From NCBI GenBank assembly GCA_944320795.1, contig CALUIU010000014.1, forward strand, positions 1-64,000: a DNA stretch of 64,000 nucleotides, in the 5' to 3' direction. A program made the position numbers and the translations under genes. This DNA comes from Candidatus Paraprevotella stercoravium (lineage in GTDB: Bacteria > Bacteroidota > Bacteroidia > Bacteroidales > Bacteroidaceae). Under the pieces are notes generated by a model. That model searched no databases and was not told the DNA's origin. It was given only the letters and a program-made list of their open reading frames with translations. Shown piece by piece: positions 44,941 through 54,895 of the stretch; positions within the stretch are counted from its first letter, which is position 1; every line of letters begins with the position of its first letter.

Positions 44941-45864
44941 TTATTTGTTTTTAGCCTTTTGTTCCTCTTTTTCTTTGTCTGCTGTATAAAGACTGTCTAT
45001 GATACCGTCGGAGAGTCCGATTTCGGGAACATAAATAAAGTCAGAACCCAAGGTCTCGGCTATGGTCAGGAAAATTTTTCCGGCCGGTACAATTACATCG
45101 GCACGGTCCGGTTTCAAGCTGAACGCATCCATTCTTTCTTCCGGTGACATCGGTTCCAGTTTGTCGTAGACTTCCTTCAATGAGTCAATCGGAATCCGTT
45201 TGTTTTTCTTGTCCTTTTTTTCTACCAGGCGATAGAGCTTGTTGATGTTTCCTCCCGATCCGATGATATTGACCACGCCGTAGGCTTTGGCCTCCTTGGC
45301 AATCTCATCACGCATCAGTTCCCAGGCCGCTTCGGTGACACCGCCGGTGAGAATACGTACGGTTCCGATATTGTAGGATTTGGAAAACTTCAGTTCGCCG
45401 TTGATGAGCAGATTTACTTCGGTACTACCACCGCCTACATCGACATACATATAGTTTCCGTTGCGGTCTTCCATACATTCCACATGGTTGTTGTAGATGA
45501 TCTGAGCCTCTTCCTTACCGTCGATGATTTCAATCTTGATGCCAGTGGATTTCTTGATTTTTTTGATGATCTCCTTGCCGTTACGGGCATCGCGCATGGC
45601 CGAAGTGGCGCAGGCACGGTAGCCGTTTACGTCGTAGATCTTCATCAGATGATTGTACGCTTTCATCAGGCGGCACATCCGTTCTTCCTTGGCCGGGCTG
45701 ATCTCACCCTTGTCGAATACATCAAAACCCAGGCGCAGCGGCACGCGCAGCAAGATGTTTTTGGCAAACTTCACTTCGCCGTTGTCCTGAGTCGTTACTT
45801 TTTTGATAAGCAGGCGCACGGCATTGGAGCCGATGTCTATCGCTGCATAATTTTTGTTTTCCAT
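44941..45864 (-). CDS. ppx: Exopolyphosphatase / Ppx-GppA family phosphatase
   Basis: The start MENKNYAAIDIGSNAVRLLI (45864) places the phosphate-1 loop AIDIGSNAVRL at the N-terminus, as usual; the longer frame overlaps ppk1. YVDVGGGSTEVNLL is the phosphate-2 motif and NIIGSGGNINKL the adenosine-like motif. At 307 aa it is the short two-domain form. It hydrolyses terminal phosphates of polyphosphate or the pppGpp 5'-phosphate. It follows polyphosphate kinase by 7 bp and shares its terminator, so the operon holds both the maker and the breaker of polyphosphate. Confidence 0.92.
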   Translation of the reverse strand: MENKNYAAIDIGSNAVRLLIKKVTTQDNGEVKFAKNILLRVPLRLGFDVFDKGEISPAKEERMCRLMKAYNHLMKIYDVNGYRACATSAMRDARNGKEIIKKIKKSTGIKIEIIDGKEEAQIIYNNHVECMEDRNGNYMYVDVGGGSTEVNLLINGELKFSKSYNIGTVRILTGGVTEAAWELMRDEIAKEAKAYGVVNIIGSGGNINKLYRLVEKKDKKNKRIPIDSLKEVYDKLEPMSPEERMDAFSLKPDRADVIVPAGKIFLTIAETLGSDFIYVPEIGLSDGIIDSLYTADKEKEEQKAKNK

Positions 45865-45871
45865 GCTGATC

Positions 45872-47947
45872 TTATTTTTCGTTTCGGTTTTCCTCAAGGT
45901 ACTCACGATACAAGGTTTCCTGAGAACGGAACACCTCGTTACCGGTATTTTCAAGATTGGTTCCCAAACCGTCAACGATTCTACCCTGGAGCGTATCTTT
46001 CAGACCGTATTCCACCACCTTGCGCAGATTGGTCTTGATGTCTTCGTCATAAACCGGAGTAACGACCTCTACACGGTGATCCAGATTGCGCGGCATCCAG
46101 TCGGCCGAGCCGAGGAAGGTCTTGTTGAGTCCTCCGGCGGCAAAGATAAAGATACGGGCGTGTTCCAGATAACGGTCGATGATGCCCACCACCTTCATAT
46201 TGCCGTTCAGCTTCTTCAGATTGGGCATCAGTGAGCAGTTGCCGCGTACCAGTAAGTCAACCTGTACTCCGGCCTCGGCGGCCTCATACAGCTTACGAAC
46301 CATCATTTCGTCGGTGATGTGATTGATCTTTACCTTTATATAGGCTTCTTTGCCTGCCTTTTTGTTCTTGATTTCCTCGTTGATCAGACGAATGAATTTC
46401 TGTTTCATTTCGTTAGGAGAAACCAATAATTCCTTGAATTTAATCATTGTATATGGCTTCTCAATAAAATTGAAAACATTTTCAACATCTTTAACAATAG
46501 GGCGGGAGGCTGTCATCAGCATGAAGTCGGTATACATACGGGCATTTCCTTCATGAAAATTACCGGTACTGATACAGGCCAGATTGGCTCCGTTTTTCAT
46601 GTGAATGAGCGTGATCTTGGAGTGTACCTTCAGGCCTTCCACACCGAAGATCACCTCAATGCCGGCATCCTGCATCTTTTTGGACCAGACGATATTGGAA
46701 GCTTCGTCGAAGCGTGCCAGCAGCTCGATGATGACCGTTACCTTCTTGCCGTTATGCGCGGCGGCGATCAGAGCCTCGATAACCTTCGAATCCTTGGCCA
46801 GGCGGTAGAGGGTAGTCTTGATGCCTTTCACTTCCCGGTTGATGGCAGCTTCCTGGAGCACACGGAGATAAGAGTCGAAGCTGTGATAAGGCACATGGAT
46901 GTAGCGGTCTTTCTGCCGGATCAGTTCCAGAATGCTTTCTTCCGGACTGGCCAGTTCCTTTTTCAGAATCGGAGTCCAGGCCGGATATTTCAGGTCCTTG
47001 CGTCCGCAGTCGGGGAATTTCATCAGATCCTTGTGGTTCTGGTAGCGTCCTCCGGCCAGTACGGTGTCGAGTTTGTCTACATACAGTGTGTTCATGATGT
47101 GCTTGAGCAGGACTTTCGGCATGGCGGCATCGTATACGATACGCAAAGGAGCTCCTTTTTTGCGGCTTTTCACTCCTTTGGAGATCTTTTGCAGCATACC
47201 GTTGCGCAGGTCGTTGTCGATTTCCATTTCCGCATCACGGGTGAACTTAAAGGAATAAGCCTCGAAGTCCGTGTAATTCTGTCCGCTGAAGATCAGTGGC
47301 AGGCAGCAGCGGATCACGTCATCCAGATAGGTCAGATAACTCTTGCCGTCCTTATCGTTGAGACGGACAAAACGGCCGATGATGGATACCGGAAGTTCCA
47401 GAAAGGCATATTCCGCCTTTTTGCTGCTCAGGTCCTTGCGACGCATTTTAATGGCCAGATAAATGCTTTCGTCGGTACTTGACTTGAGCTGTTTGGTTGC
47501 CGGAAACCAGACCGGAAGCACATAGCCACAAAGCTTTTTGTAATAGAAATCCCGGATGAAGGCACGCTGTTCGTCGTCAAGTTCGTCTTCCTGCAGCAGA
47601 TAGATGTTTTCTTCACGAAGTTTCTGGTTGATGCTTTTGATGGTCTTCTCGAATTCTCTGGAATAGGCACTGTTGAGCTTGTTGATTTCCTTCAGAATAT
47701 ACATCGCTTCCTCACGGTCGGTCTTGGCTTCTTTTTCCTCACATTCGGCAACACGGTTCTGAGAAGCGACACGCACGCGGAAGAATTCGTCCAGATTATT
47801 GGAATAGATACCCAGAAAACTCAGACGTTCCAACAGGGGTACCTGTTCTTTCTGCGCCTCCTGCAGAATACGGTGATTGAAATACATCCAACTGATGTCC
47901 CGGGGCAAATAAGTCTTACTGTTCTTGGAGTTTAAATCTTTAGGCAT
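45872..47947 (-). CDS. ppk1: Polyphosphate kinase 1
   Basis: The 691-aa length is typical. It starts with the N-terminal helical domain (YLPRDISWMYFNHRILQEAQ) and has the phospholipase-D-like catalytic domains with RLAKDSKVIEALIAAAHNGK, FDEASNIVWSKKMQDAGI and GLKVHSKITLI, whose His (near 444) is the autophosphorylated residue. CISTGNFHEGNARMYTDFML and FLGSADWMPRNLDHRVEV complete the second site. It polymerises the gamma-phosphate of ATP into polyphosphate, with links to stress survival. It is first gene of the ppk1-ppx operon. Confidence 0.96.
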   Translation of the reverse strand: MPKDLNSKNSKTYLPRDISWMYFNHRILQEAQKEQVPLLERLSFLGIYSNNLDEFFRVRVASQNRVAECEEKEAKTDREEAMYILKEINKLNSAYSREFEKTIKSINQKLREENIYLLQEDELDDEQRAFIRDFYYKKLCGYVLPVWFPATKQLKSSTDESIYLAIKMRRKDLSSKKAEYAFLELPVSIIGRFVRLNDKDGKSYLTYLDDVIRCCLPLIFSGQNYTDFEAYSFKFTRDAEMEIDNDLRNGMLQKISKGVKSRKKGAPLRIVYDAAMPKVLLKHIMNTLYVDKLDTVLAGGRYQNHKDLMKFPDCGRKDLKYPAWTPILKKELASPEESILELIRQKDRYIHVPYHSFDSYLRVLQEAAINREVKGIKTTLYRLAKDSKVIEALIAAAHNGKKVTVIIELLARFDEASNIVWSKKMQDAGIEVIFGVEGLKVHSKITLIHMKNGANLACISTGNFHEGNARMYTDFMLMTASRPIVKDVENVFNFIEKPYTMIKFKELLVSPNEMKQKFIRLINEEIKNKKAGKEAYIKVKINHITDEMMVRKLYEAAEAGVQVDLLVRGNCSLMPNLKKLNGNMKVVGIIDRYLEHARIFIFAAGGLNKTFLGSADWMPRNLDHRVEVVTPVYDEDIKTNLRKVVEYGLKDTLQGRIVDGLGTNLENTGNEVFRSQETLYREYLEENRNEK

Positions 47948-48141
47948 ATTTCTTTTATTTTATATTTCTGATGAATGATTCATTAGTCTTTATAAAGTTA
48001 GCGAATATAAAAATACGATATTCTGTTTTTCTTGATTTTTTTGTTCCGGATTTTTGGGATTCATGCCTGGTGGGGAGGAGAAGTTACAAAAATAATTCAC
48101 TTCCTGTTTTTCAGGTATTACAGAATACCTGTTTTCGGGTA

Positions 48142-48172
48142 TTGCCATAATCGGACTTTCGCTCTATATTTG
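48142..48172 (+). promoter_or_regulatory. Enolase promoter (-33 TTG, 20-bp spacer, -7 TATATTTG)
   Basis: TTG at 48142-48144 and TATATTTG at 48165-48172 with a 20-bp spacer give the textbook Bacteroidota promoter. The leader is about 40 nt. Confidence 0.7.
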
Positions 48173-48190
48173 CTTCCGGAAATGAAATAG

Positions 48191-49498
<1,308 letters not shown>

Positions 49499-49532
49499 TT
49501 TCAATCTATTCTGATTTAATCCTATTTGTATG

Positions 49533-49564
49533 CCCTCCGGTAGCTTTGGCTCCGGAGGGTTTTT
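49533..49564 (+). terminator. Enolase terminator
   Basis: CCCTCCGG and CCGGAGGG form a stem around an 11-nt loop, followed by TTTTT. Confidence 0.88.
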
Positions 49565-49578
49565 GCTTGTCGGTTGTC

Positions 49579-49617
49579 AAAAAAAATATCGGCAGAACCC
49601 GGATGAGCTCTGCCGAT
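49579..49617 (-). terminator. Terminator after the O-acetylhomoserine sulfhydrylase gene
   Basis: Minus-strand ATCGGCAGAGC pairs with GGTTCTGCCGAT and is followed by ATTTTTTTTG. Confidence 0.8.
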
Positions 49618-49657
49618 ACATGATGAAATATAGAACATTCTGTGCTTTTAAGCGTGT

Positions 49658-50944
49658 TTATTTGGAAGCCTCCAACGCCTGCTCGATATCCGCGATGATG
49701 TCGTTCACATCTTCGATACCTACTGACAGACGGATCAGGTCCGGAGCGATACCCGCTTCTTTCAGCTGCTCGTCGCTCAACTGGCGGTGTGTATGGCTGG
49801 CCGGATGCAGCACACAGGTACGGGCATCAGCCACATGAGTGACGATGCTGATCATCTTCAGGCTGTCCATAAAGCGGATGGCATCCTCCTTGCTTCCTTT
49901 CAAACCGAAGGCGATAACGCCGGATGAACCATTGGGCAAGTATTTCTTGGCCAGTTCGTGATAAGCGTTTCCTTCCAGTCCGCAATAGTTTACCCAAGCC
50001 ACACGCTCGTTCTTTTGCAGATATTCGGCAACGGTCTGCGCGTTCTTGCAGTGTTGCGGCATGCGCAGGTGCAAGGTTTCCAGTCCCAGATTCAGCAGGA
50101 AGGCATTCATCGGACTAGGAGTTGAACCCAAGTCACGCATCAGCTGTACGGTAGCCTTGGTGATGAAAGCCATTTTACCGAAAGCCTGGGTATAAGTCAG
50201 TCCGTGGTAGCTTTCGTCCGGCTCGCAAAGTCCCGGGAACTTGTCGTGATATTTTTCCCAATCAAAATTACCGCTGTCGACAATGGCACCGCCTAAAGAT
50301 ACGGCATGTCCGTCCATATATTTGCTGGTAGAGTGGGTTACGATGTCTGCGCCCCATTCAAACGGGCGGCAGTTGATCGGAGTGGCAAATGTATTGTCAA
50401 CAATCAAAGGTACACCATGTTTGTGAGCCATTTTTGCAAAACGCTCAATGTCAAATACATTACCTCCGGGATTGGAGATGGTTTCTCCGAAGAAGCATTT
50501 TGTGTTCGGGCGGAAAGCGGCTTCGATTTCCTCATCACTCCAGTTGGTGTCAATGAAGGTACATTCGATACCCAGTTTCTTCAGGGTTACTCCGAAGAGG
50601 TTGAAGGTACCGCCGTAAACGGTGTTGGAACAGATCAGGTGATCGCCGGCCTCGCAGATGTTGAACACGGCATAGAAGTTGGCTGCCTGACCCGAAGATG
50701 TCAGCATCGCAGCCACACCGCCTTCCAGTTTGGCAATCTTTTCGGCCACGGCTTCGGTGGTCGGATTCTGCAGGCGGGTATAGAAGAAACCGCTGTCTTT
50801 CAAGTCAAACAGGCGGGCCATCTGGTCACTGTTTTCATATTTGAAGGTCGTACTCTGATAGATGGGTAATACGCGTGCTTCCCCTTTCTTGGGATTCCAT
50901 CCGGCCTGTACGCATAAAGAGGCCCTGCTTGTTTTCTTTTCCAT
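49658..50944 (-). CDS. metY: O-acetylhomoserine sulfhydrylase (PLP-dependent)
   Basis: The 428-aa protein matches the Cys/Met metabolism PLP family: VLPIYQSTTFKYENSDQMA, FYTRLQNPTTEAVAEKIAKL, MLTSSGQAANFYAVFNICEA, the cofactor Asp in PLIVDNTFATPINC, and the Schiff-base Lys in THSTSKYMDGHAV near 206. The length and the QNPTTEA wording are those of MetY-type aminocarboxypropyltransferases, which make homocysteine from O-acetylhomoserine and sulfide. It starts 24 bp after the RlpA-like gene and may be read from the same transcript, although no functional link is evident. No S-box riboswitch is visible. Confidence 0.93.
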   Translation of the reverse strand: MEKKTSRASLCVQAGWNPKKGEARVLPIYQSTTFKYENSDQMARLFDLKDSGFFYTRLQNPTTEAVAEKIAKLEGGVAAMLTSSGQAANFYAVFNICEAGDHLICSNTVYGGTFNLFGVTLKKLGIECTFIDTNWSDEEIEAAFRPNTKCFFGETISNPGGNVFDIERFAKMAHKHGVPLIVDNTFATPINCRPFEWGADIVTHSTSKYMDGHAVSLGGAIVDSGNFDWEKYHDKFPGLCEPDESYHGLTYTQAFGKMAFITKATVQLMRDLGSTPSPMNAFLLNLGLETLHLRMPQHCKNAQTVAEYLQKNERVAWVNYCGLEGNAYHELAKKYLPNGSSGVIAFGLKGSKEDAIRFMDSLKMISIVTHVADARTCVLHPASHTHRQLSDEQLKEAGIAPDLIRLSVGIEDVNDIIADIEQALEASK

Positions 50945-50968
50945 TGTGTTTTTAAGCTTTTTCTGTGT

Positions 50969-51526
50969 TTATTTTTTTGATGTCTTGTTCAGATTCTCAT
51001 GTAAAATCTTGTTCACCTTTTTCTGCAGGTGCTTGATTTTGTGAGGTTGGTTTTTCTTGGCCAGAAAGGTAGAGTCCAGCTGCCAGTAGGGGGTAGTGAA
51101 GCCGGCTGCCGGAATGAAACTGATGTCCACTTCCTTGTCATTCGGATTGTTTGTCCAGCGGTAGGGAACTTTGTTCTCATAGTATGGCGTAATTTCCACC
51201 ATACTGTGGCCAGAACGGATGATATCCAGTTTTTTAGCCGCAGCTTTGGACAAGTCAATCACAAAACGCCTGGTATGCGGACCACGATCGGTTACTTTGA
51301 CAAAAACTTCTTTGCCGTTACTCAGATTGCGCACTTTCAGTATTGTTCCCAGAGGATATTTCAGATGTGCGCAAGTCATGCTGTCTTTGTTGTAGCGTTC
51401 TCCGTTACTCATGAAATTGCCGTGCAGCTTATCGGAATAATAAGATGCCCTGCCTTTGGTTTGTGCGAACAGAATGCCGCCGCCCAATAAAAAAATCAGG
51501 CTTAAAGTTAGAAGTCTGTTTTGCAT
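50969..51526 (-). CDS. RlpA-like septal ring lytic transglycosylase family protein
   Basis: A signal peptide (MQNRLLTLSLIFLLGGGILF) precedes a double-psi beta-barrel (about 25-115) with GRASYYSDKLHGNFMSNGER, MTCAHLKYPLGTILKVRNL and VFVKVTDRGPHTRRFVIDLS; the Asp of VTDRGP is the conserved catalytic-type residue. A basic C-terminal tail (KIKHLQKKVNKILHENLNK) replaces the SPOR domain found in E. coli RlpA. It probably acts on peptidoglycan in the periplasm. It lies divergent from the TetR gene and just upstream of metY. Confidence 0.88.
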   Translation of the reverse strand: MQNRLLTLSLIFLLGGGILFAQTKGRASYYSDKLHGNFMSNGERYNKDSMTCAHLKYPLGTILKVRNLSNGKEVFVKVTDRGPHTRRFVIDLSKAAAKKLDIIRSGHSMVEITPYYENKVPYRWTNNPNDKEVDISFIPAAGFTTPYWQLDSTFLAKKNQPHKIKHLQKKVNKILHENLNKTSKK

Positions 51527-51652
51527 AACACGTATGTTTATTTTACAAAGATGCTATAAAAACATGGAAAAAACCAAAAAATGAACTTTTTTTTCGGCTA
51601 ATTTCCCTTTTTTTATCACTAAAAAGCCATCTGCCGTATCCTGTCAGGCTGT

Positions 51653-51677
51653 AATATGACGGTATTTTTGTCATATT
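51653..51677. promoter_or_regulatory. Palindrome in the rlpA-tetR divergent region
   Basis: AATATGAC and GTCATATT, a perfect 8-bp inverted repeat with a 9-bp spacer, lie 126 bp upstream of rlpA and 90 bp upstream of the TetR -7 box. It could be an operator for the TetR protein. The rest of 51527-51840 shows no gene. Confidence 0.4.
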
Positions 51678-51766
51678 TTTACGTTTGAATCCTGTTCCCC
51701 TCCTTAATTAATATTAACAGAATGGAAATGCAAGAAAACTTTCTGTATGCGTAAAGTTTTCTTTTA

Positions 51767-51774
51767 TACTTTTG
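51767..51774 (+). promoter_or_regulatory. -7 box of the TetR-efflux operon
   Basis: TACTTTTG, an exact TAnnTTTG match, 66 bp before the GTG start. Confidence 0.55.
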
Positions 51775-51840
51775 TACCGGTATTATGGTTGTTTGATGAA
51801 AAACATCCTGTTGAAGTATTTTGTTTTAATTTGACTTTCT

Positions 51841-52452
51841 GTGGATAAAGAACAAAAAGAAGGTATTCTGGATTGGGCGCTGCATCGTTTTCGTGAGAAA
51901 GGAGTCCGTTCGGTAACCATGGATGAGATTGCGGCTCATGCCGGTATTTCCAAACGGACTTTATATGAACAGTTCGGTGACAAGGAGCAGCTCCTTATTG
52001 AGTGTCTGAAATATCATTGGGCGCAGGAGCGGCAGATCCTGGCGGATTATGCGGAAGAAGGAAATCATAACGTGCTGGAGCTGATTCTCTTTTCCTTCAA
52101 TCAGAAACTGGCGGTTTGCCGGGATACATATCCGGGATTTACCCGTGATGTGATGCGTTATCGCCGGGTGATGGAACAGGTGCGTATGTATGATAAGAAT
52201 TCTTCGCGAGAGTTTATCGCGGCGTTGAAACTGGGAGTAGAACAGGGACTGATGCGCGGCGATATCCGTTTTGAACTGTTTGAGGAGTTTCTTACAGCGC
52301 AGATGCGTTTGCTTTATGAAGAAGGGGTGTGGCGCAAATATACCCCTCAGGAGGTGTTCCGGATGATTCTGCTGGTATGGCTTCGAGGTATTTCCACAGA
52401 AGAGGGAGGACGGCTGATTGATGCCTATATGAAGAACGAAATGGGATTCTGA
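51841..52452 (+). CDS. TetR/AcrR-family transcriptional regulator
   Basis: The frame opens with GTG (MDKEQKEGILDWALHRFREK). The N-terminal helix-turn-helix is classic: GVRSVTMDEIAAHAGISKRT then LYEQFGDKEQLLIECL (about 19-52). The remaining helical domain should bind an effector. At 203 aa it is of usual length. It sits 25 bp upstream of a TolC-family gene at the head of a four-gene efflux set, so it most likely represses this operon and itself. A palindrome about 170 bp upstream is a candidate operator. Confidence 0.92.
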   Translation: MDKEQKEGILDWALHRFREKGVRSVTMDEIAAHAGISKRTLYEQFGDKEQLLIECLKYHWAQERQILADYAEEGNHNVLELILFSFNQKLAVCRDTYPGFTRDVMRYRRVMEQVRMYDKNSSREFIAALKLGVEQGLMRGDIRFELFEEFLTAQMRLLYEEGVWRKYTPQEVFRMILLVWLRGISTEEGGRLIDAYMKNEMGF

Positions 52453-52477
52453 ACGAATGAAGTAATAATAATATAGA

Positions 52478-53809
52478 ATGATGAAGATGAGTTTAAGAAA
52501 AGGAGTCTTGCTGTTATGGGCTCTGTGTTTCGGTACCGGAATAAACCGGGCATATGCCGGAGAAGTTCTGCAGCTTACACTGGATGAGGCTTTGAAAATC
52601 GCCTTGAGCGATAATCCTACCATCAAGGTGGCCGATCAGGACATTGAACTGAAAAAGGTATCTGCCAAGGAAGCCTGGCAAAGTCTGTTGCCTACGGTGG
52701 ATCTGAACGGTACCATTACCTATACGATCAAGACGGCCACCATGAATATCGGCGGCAATCAGGTGAAAATGGGTAATGACGCCTCAAATACCTGGAACGG
52801 GGCTTTGAATGTGAGTCTGCCCTTGTATGCCCCGGCAGTTTACCGCACGATGAAAATGACGCGGGACGATATCGAACTGGCTGCCGAGAAAAGCCGCGCT
52901 TCGCGTCTGGATCTGATTAACCAGGTGACCAAGGCCTATTATCAGCTGATGCTGGCTCAGGACAGTTATGCCGTATTGCAGAAAAGCTACAGTTACAGCG
53001 AGGAAAACTATGAGGTGGTCAAGGCCAAATTCGAACAGGGAAGTGTGAGCGAGTATGACAAGATCTCGGCCGAGGTGCAGATGCGCAACATGAAGCCGAA
53101 TGTGGTGTCGGCCGCCAATGCCGTGAATCTGGCCAAGACACAGCTGAAGGTGCTGCTCGGCATCGGCGATCCGGAGCTGGAAGTAGAGGTGCAGGACAAT
53201 CTGAAAAATTATGAGCAGACGGTGCATGCGCATGATCCTTTGCAGCAGGTGTCCCTGGAGCAGAATACGACTTTGCGTCAGTTTACCTTTAACGAAAAGC
53301 TGCTGAATCATAGTCTGCGCATTCAGAAGTCGGCCTTTATCCCGACTTTGGCTCTGAATTACCAGTATCAGTACCAGGCTCTGTTCAATCAGAATTTCCA
53401 GTTCTGGAACTACAATTGGACACCAAGTTCTACCTTGGCTCTTACCCTGAGTATTCCTTTATATCATGCGGACAACTTCACCAAGATGAAGACCATACGC
53501 ATCCAGCAGCAACAGCTGGCCGAGAACCGCGTGAACACCGAGCGACAACTGAACATGCAGGTGCAGACCTATCTGGACAATATGCAGGCCAGCAACGAGC
53601 AGATGGCCAGCAACAAGGAATCGGTGGCCCAGGCCGAAAAGGGACTGCTTATCGCCCAGAAACGCTATGATGTGGGCCGGGGAACCATTCTGGAACTGAA
53701 CAGCAGTGAGGTGGCCCTGACACAAGCCGAATTGACCTATAACCAGGCTATCTATGATTATCTTACTGCGCGTGCCGACCTGGATTATCTGATGGGAACA
53801 GACCGATAA
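52478..53809 (+). CDS. TolC-family outer-membrane efflux protein
   Basis: The 443-aa protein has a signal peptide ending GTGINRAYA (start among three close Met codons; the first is used here). It then shows the OEP repeats LTLDEALKIALSDNPTIKVA, KAYYQLMLAQDSYAVLQKSY, VKAKFEQGSVSEYDKISAEV and AQKRYDVGRGTILELNSSEV. Unlike the channel at 38702 it has no lipobox. It forms the trimeric outer-membrane duct of the tripartite pump encoded next. Confidence 0.92.
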   Translation: MMKMSLRKGVLLLWALCFGTGINRAYAGEVLQLTLDEALKIALSDNPTIKVADQDIELKKVSAKEAWQSLLPTVDLNGTITYTIKTATMNIGGNQVKMGNDASNTWNGALNVSLPLYAPAVYRTMKMTRDDIELAAEKSRASRLDLINQVTKAYYQLMLAQDSYAVLQKSYSYSEENYEVVKAKFEQGSVSEYDKISAEVQMRNMKPNVVSAANAVNLAKTQLKVLLGIGDPELEVEVQDNLKNYEQTVHAHDPLQQVSLEQNTTLRQFTFNEKLLNHSLRIQKSAFIPTLALNYQYQYQALFNQNFQFWNYNWTPSSTLALTLSIPLYHADNFTKMKTIRIQQQQLAENRVNTERQLNMQVQTYLDNMQASNEQMASNKESVAQAEKGLLIAQKRYDVGRGTILELNSSEVALTQAELTYNQAIYDYLTARADLDYLMGTDR

Positions 53810-53835
53810 AAGAAACAAAATAAAGAAAAGACAAT

Positions 53836-54858
53836 ATGAGAAAATTAGTGCAAATGGGAGTATTCCTGCTGGCAGTCTGCTGCCTGCCGGCTTGCTCCGG
53901 AAACAAGGAAAACAACGGACAGAAACAGGAAGTGGAAGAAAAGCAGAAGGTAAAGACTGCCTTGTCGTCTGAGCGTGAAGTGGAACAGATAGAGGAATAT
54001 ACCGCTACGGTGGAGAGTGACGTGAAGAACAATATCTCTTCGAATGCCGCATTGCGTATCAAGCAGGTACTGGTAGATGTGGGTGATGTGGTACGACGCG
54101 GACAGTTGCTGGTACAGATGGACGAATCGTCGCTTCAGCAGCTGAAACTGCAGATTGAAAACCAGAAGATCGAGTTTAACCGTACCGACCAATTATATAA
54201 GGTAGGCGGAGCCAGCAAGGCAGAGTGGGATAATGCCAAGATGCAGTTGGAGATCAATGAAACGGCTTACCGTAACATGCGGGAAAATACCCGTCTGACC
54301 AGTCCGGTAAACGGTGTGGTGACGGCCCGTAATTATGATAACGGGGATATGGCCGGCACGAATCCGATTCTGACCATTGAGACCCTGGCGCCGGTGAAGA
54401 TGCTGATTCATGTGTCGGAAACCTATTATCCGCAGGTGAAGAAGGGTATGGCGGTGGCTGTACGGGTGGATACGTACGGTGAAGAGGAATTTGCCGGAAA
54501 AGTGAGCATCGTGTATCCGACGGTCGATCCGAATACGCATACTTTCCCTGTGGAGATCACTCTGAGCAATCAGGACAACCGCGTGCGTCCGGGTATGTTT
54601 GCCCGAGCCACACTGACTTTCGGGGTGGAGAAGCATACGATTGTGCCGGATCAGGCCGTTGTGAAGCAGATGGGAGCCGGAGACCACTATGTTTATGTCT
54701 ATGAGAAGAACGGAACCGTAAGCCGTAAGAAAGTGGAGATCGGTCGCCGTCTGGGTACGGAATACGAGATCCTGAGCGGTGTGGAACCTGGCAAGCAGGT
54801 GGTTATTGCCGGACAGAACAAACTGGCCGACGGCGCGGCCGTGGAACTGGTAAAATGA
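53836..54858 (+). CDS. RND efflux periplasmic adaptor, lipoprotein
   Basis: A lipoprotein signal with lipobox CLPACSGNKEN starts the 340-aa protein. The adaptor domains are the split lipoyl motif (ALRIKQVLVDVGDVVRRGQL and MRENTRLTSPVNGVVTARNY), a short hairpin and the barrel domain (VYPTVDPNTHTFPVEITL, RVRPGMFARATLTFG). It links the TolC-family and RND proteins encoded on either side. The arrangement matches PG0538-PG0541 of Porphyromonas gingivalis. Confidence 0.92.
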   Translation: MRKLVQMGVFLLAVCCLPACSGNKENNGQKQEVEEKQKVKTALSSEREVEQIEEYTATVESDVKNNISSNAALRIKQVLVDVGDVVRRGQLLVQMDESSLQQLKLQIENQKIEFNRTDQLYKVGGASKAEWDNAKMQLEINETAYRNMRENTRLTSPVNGVVTARNYDNGDMAGTNPILTIETLAPVKMLIHVSETYYPQVKKGMAVAVRVDTYGEEEFAGKVSIVYPTVDPNTHTFPVEITLSNQDNRVRPGMFARATLTFGVEKHTIVPDQAVVKQMGAGDHYVYVYEKNGTVSRKKVEIGRRLGTEYEILSGVEPGKQVVIAGQNKLADGAAVELVK

Positions 54859-54895
54859 TTTTGCCGAAATTGATTAACCCAGAAAACGAAATGTT

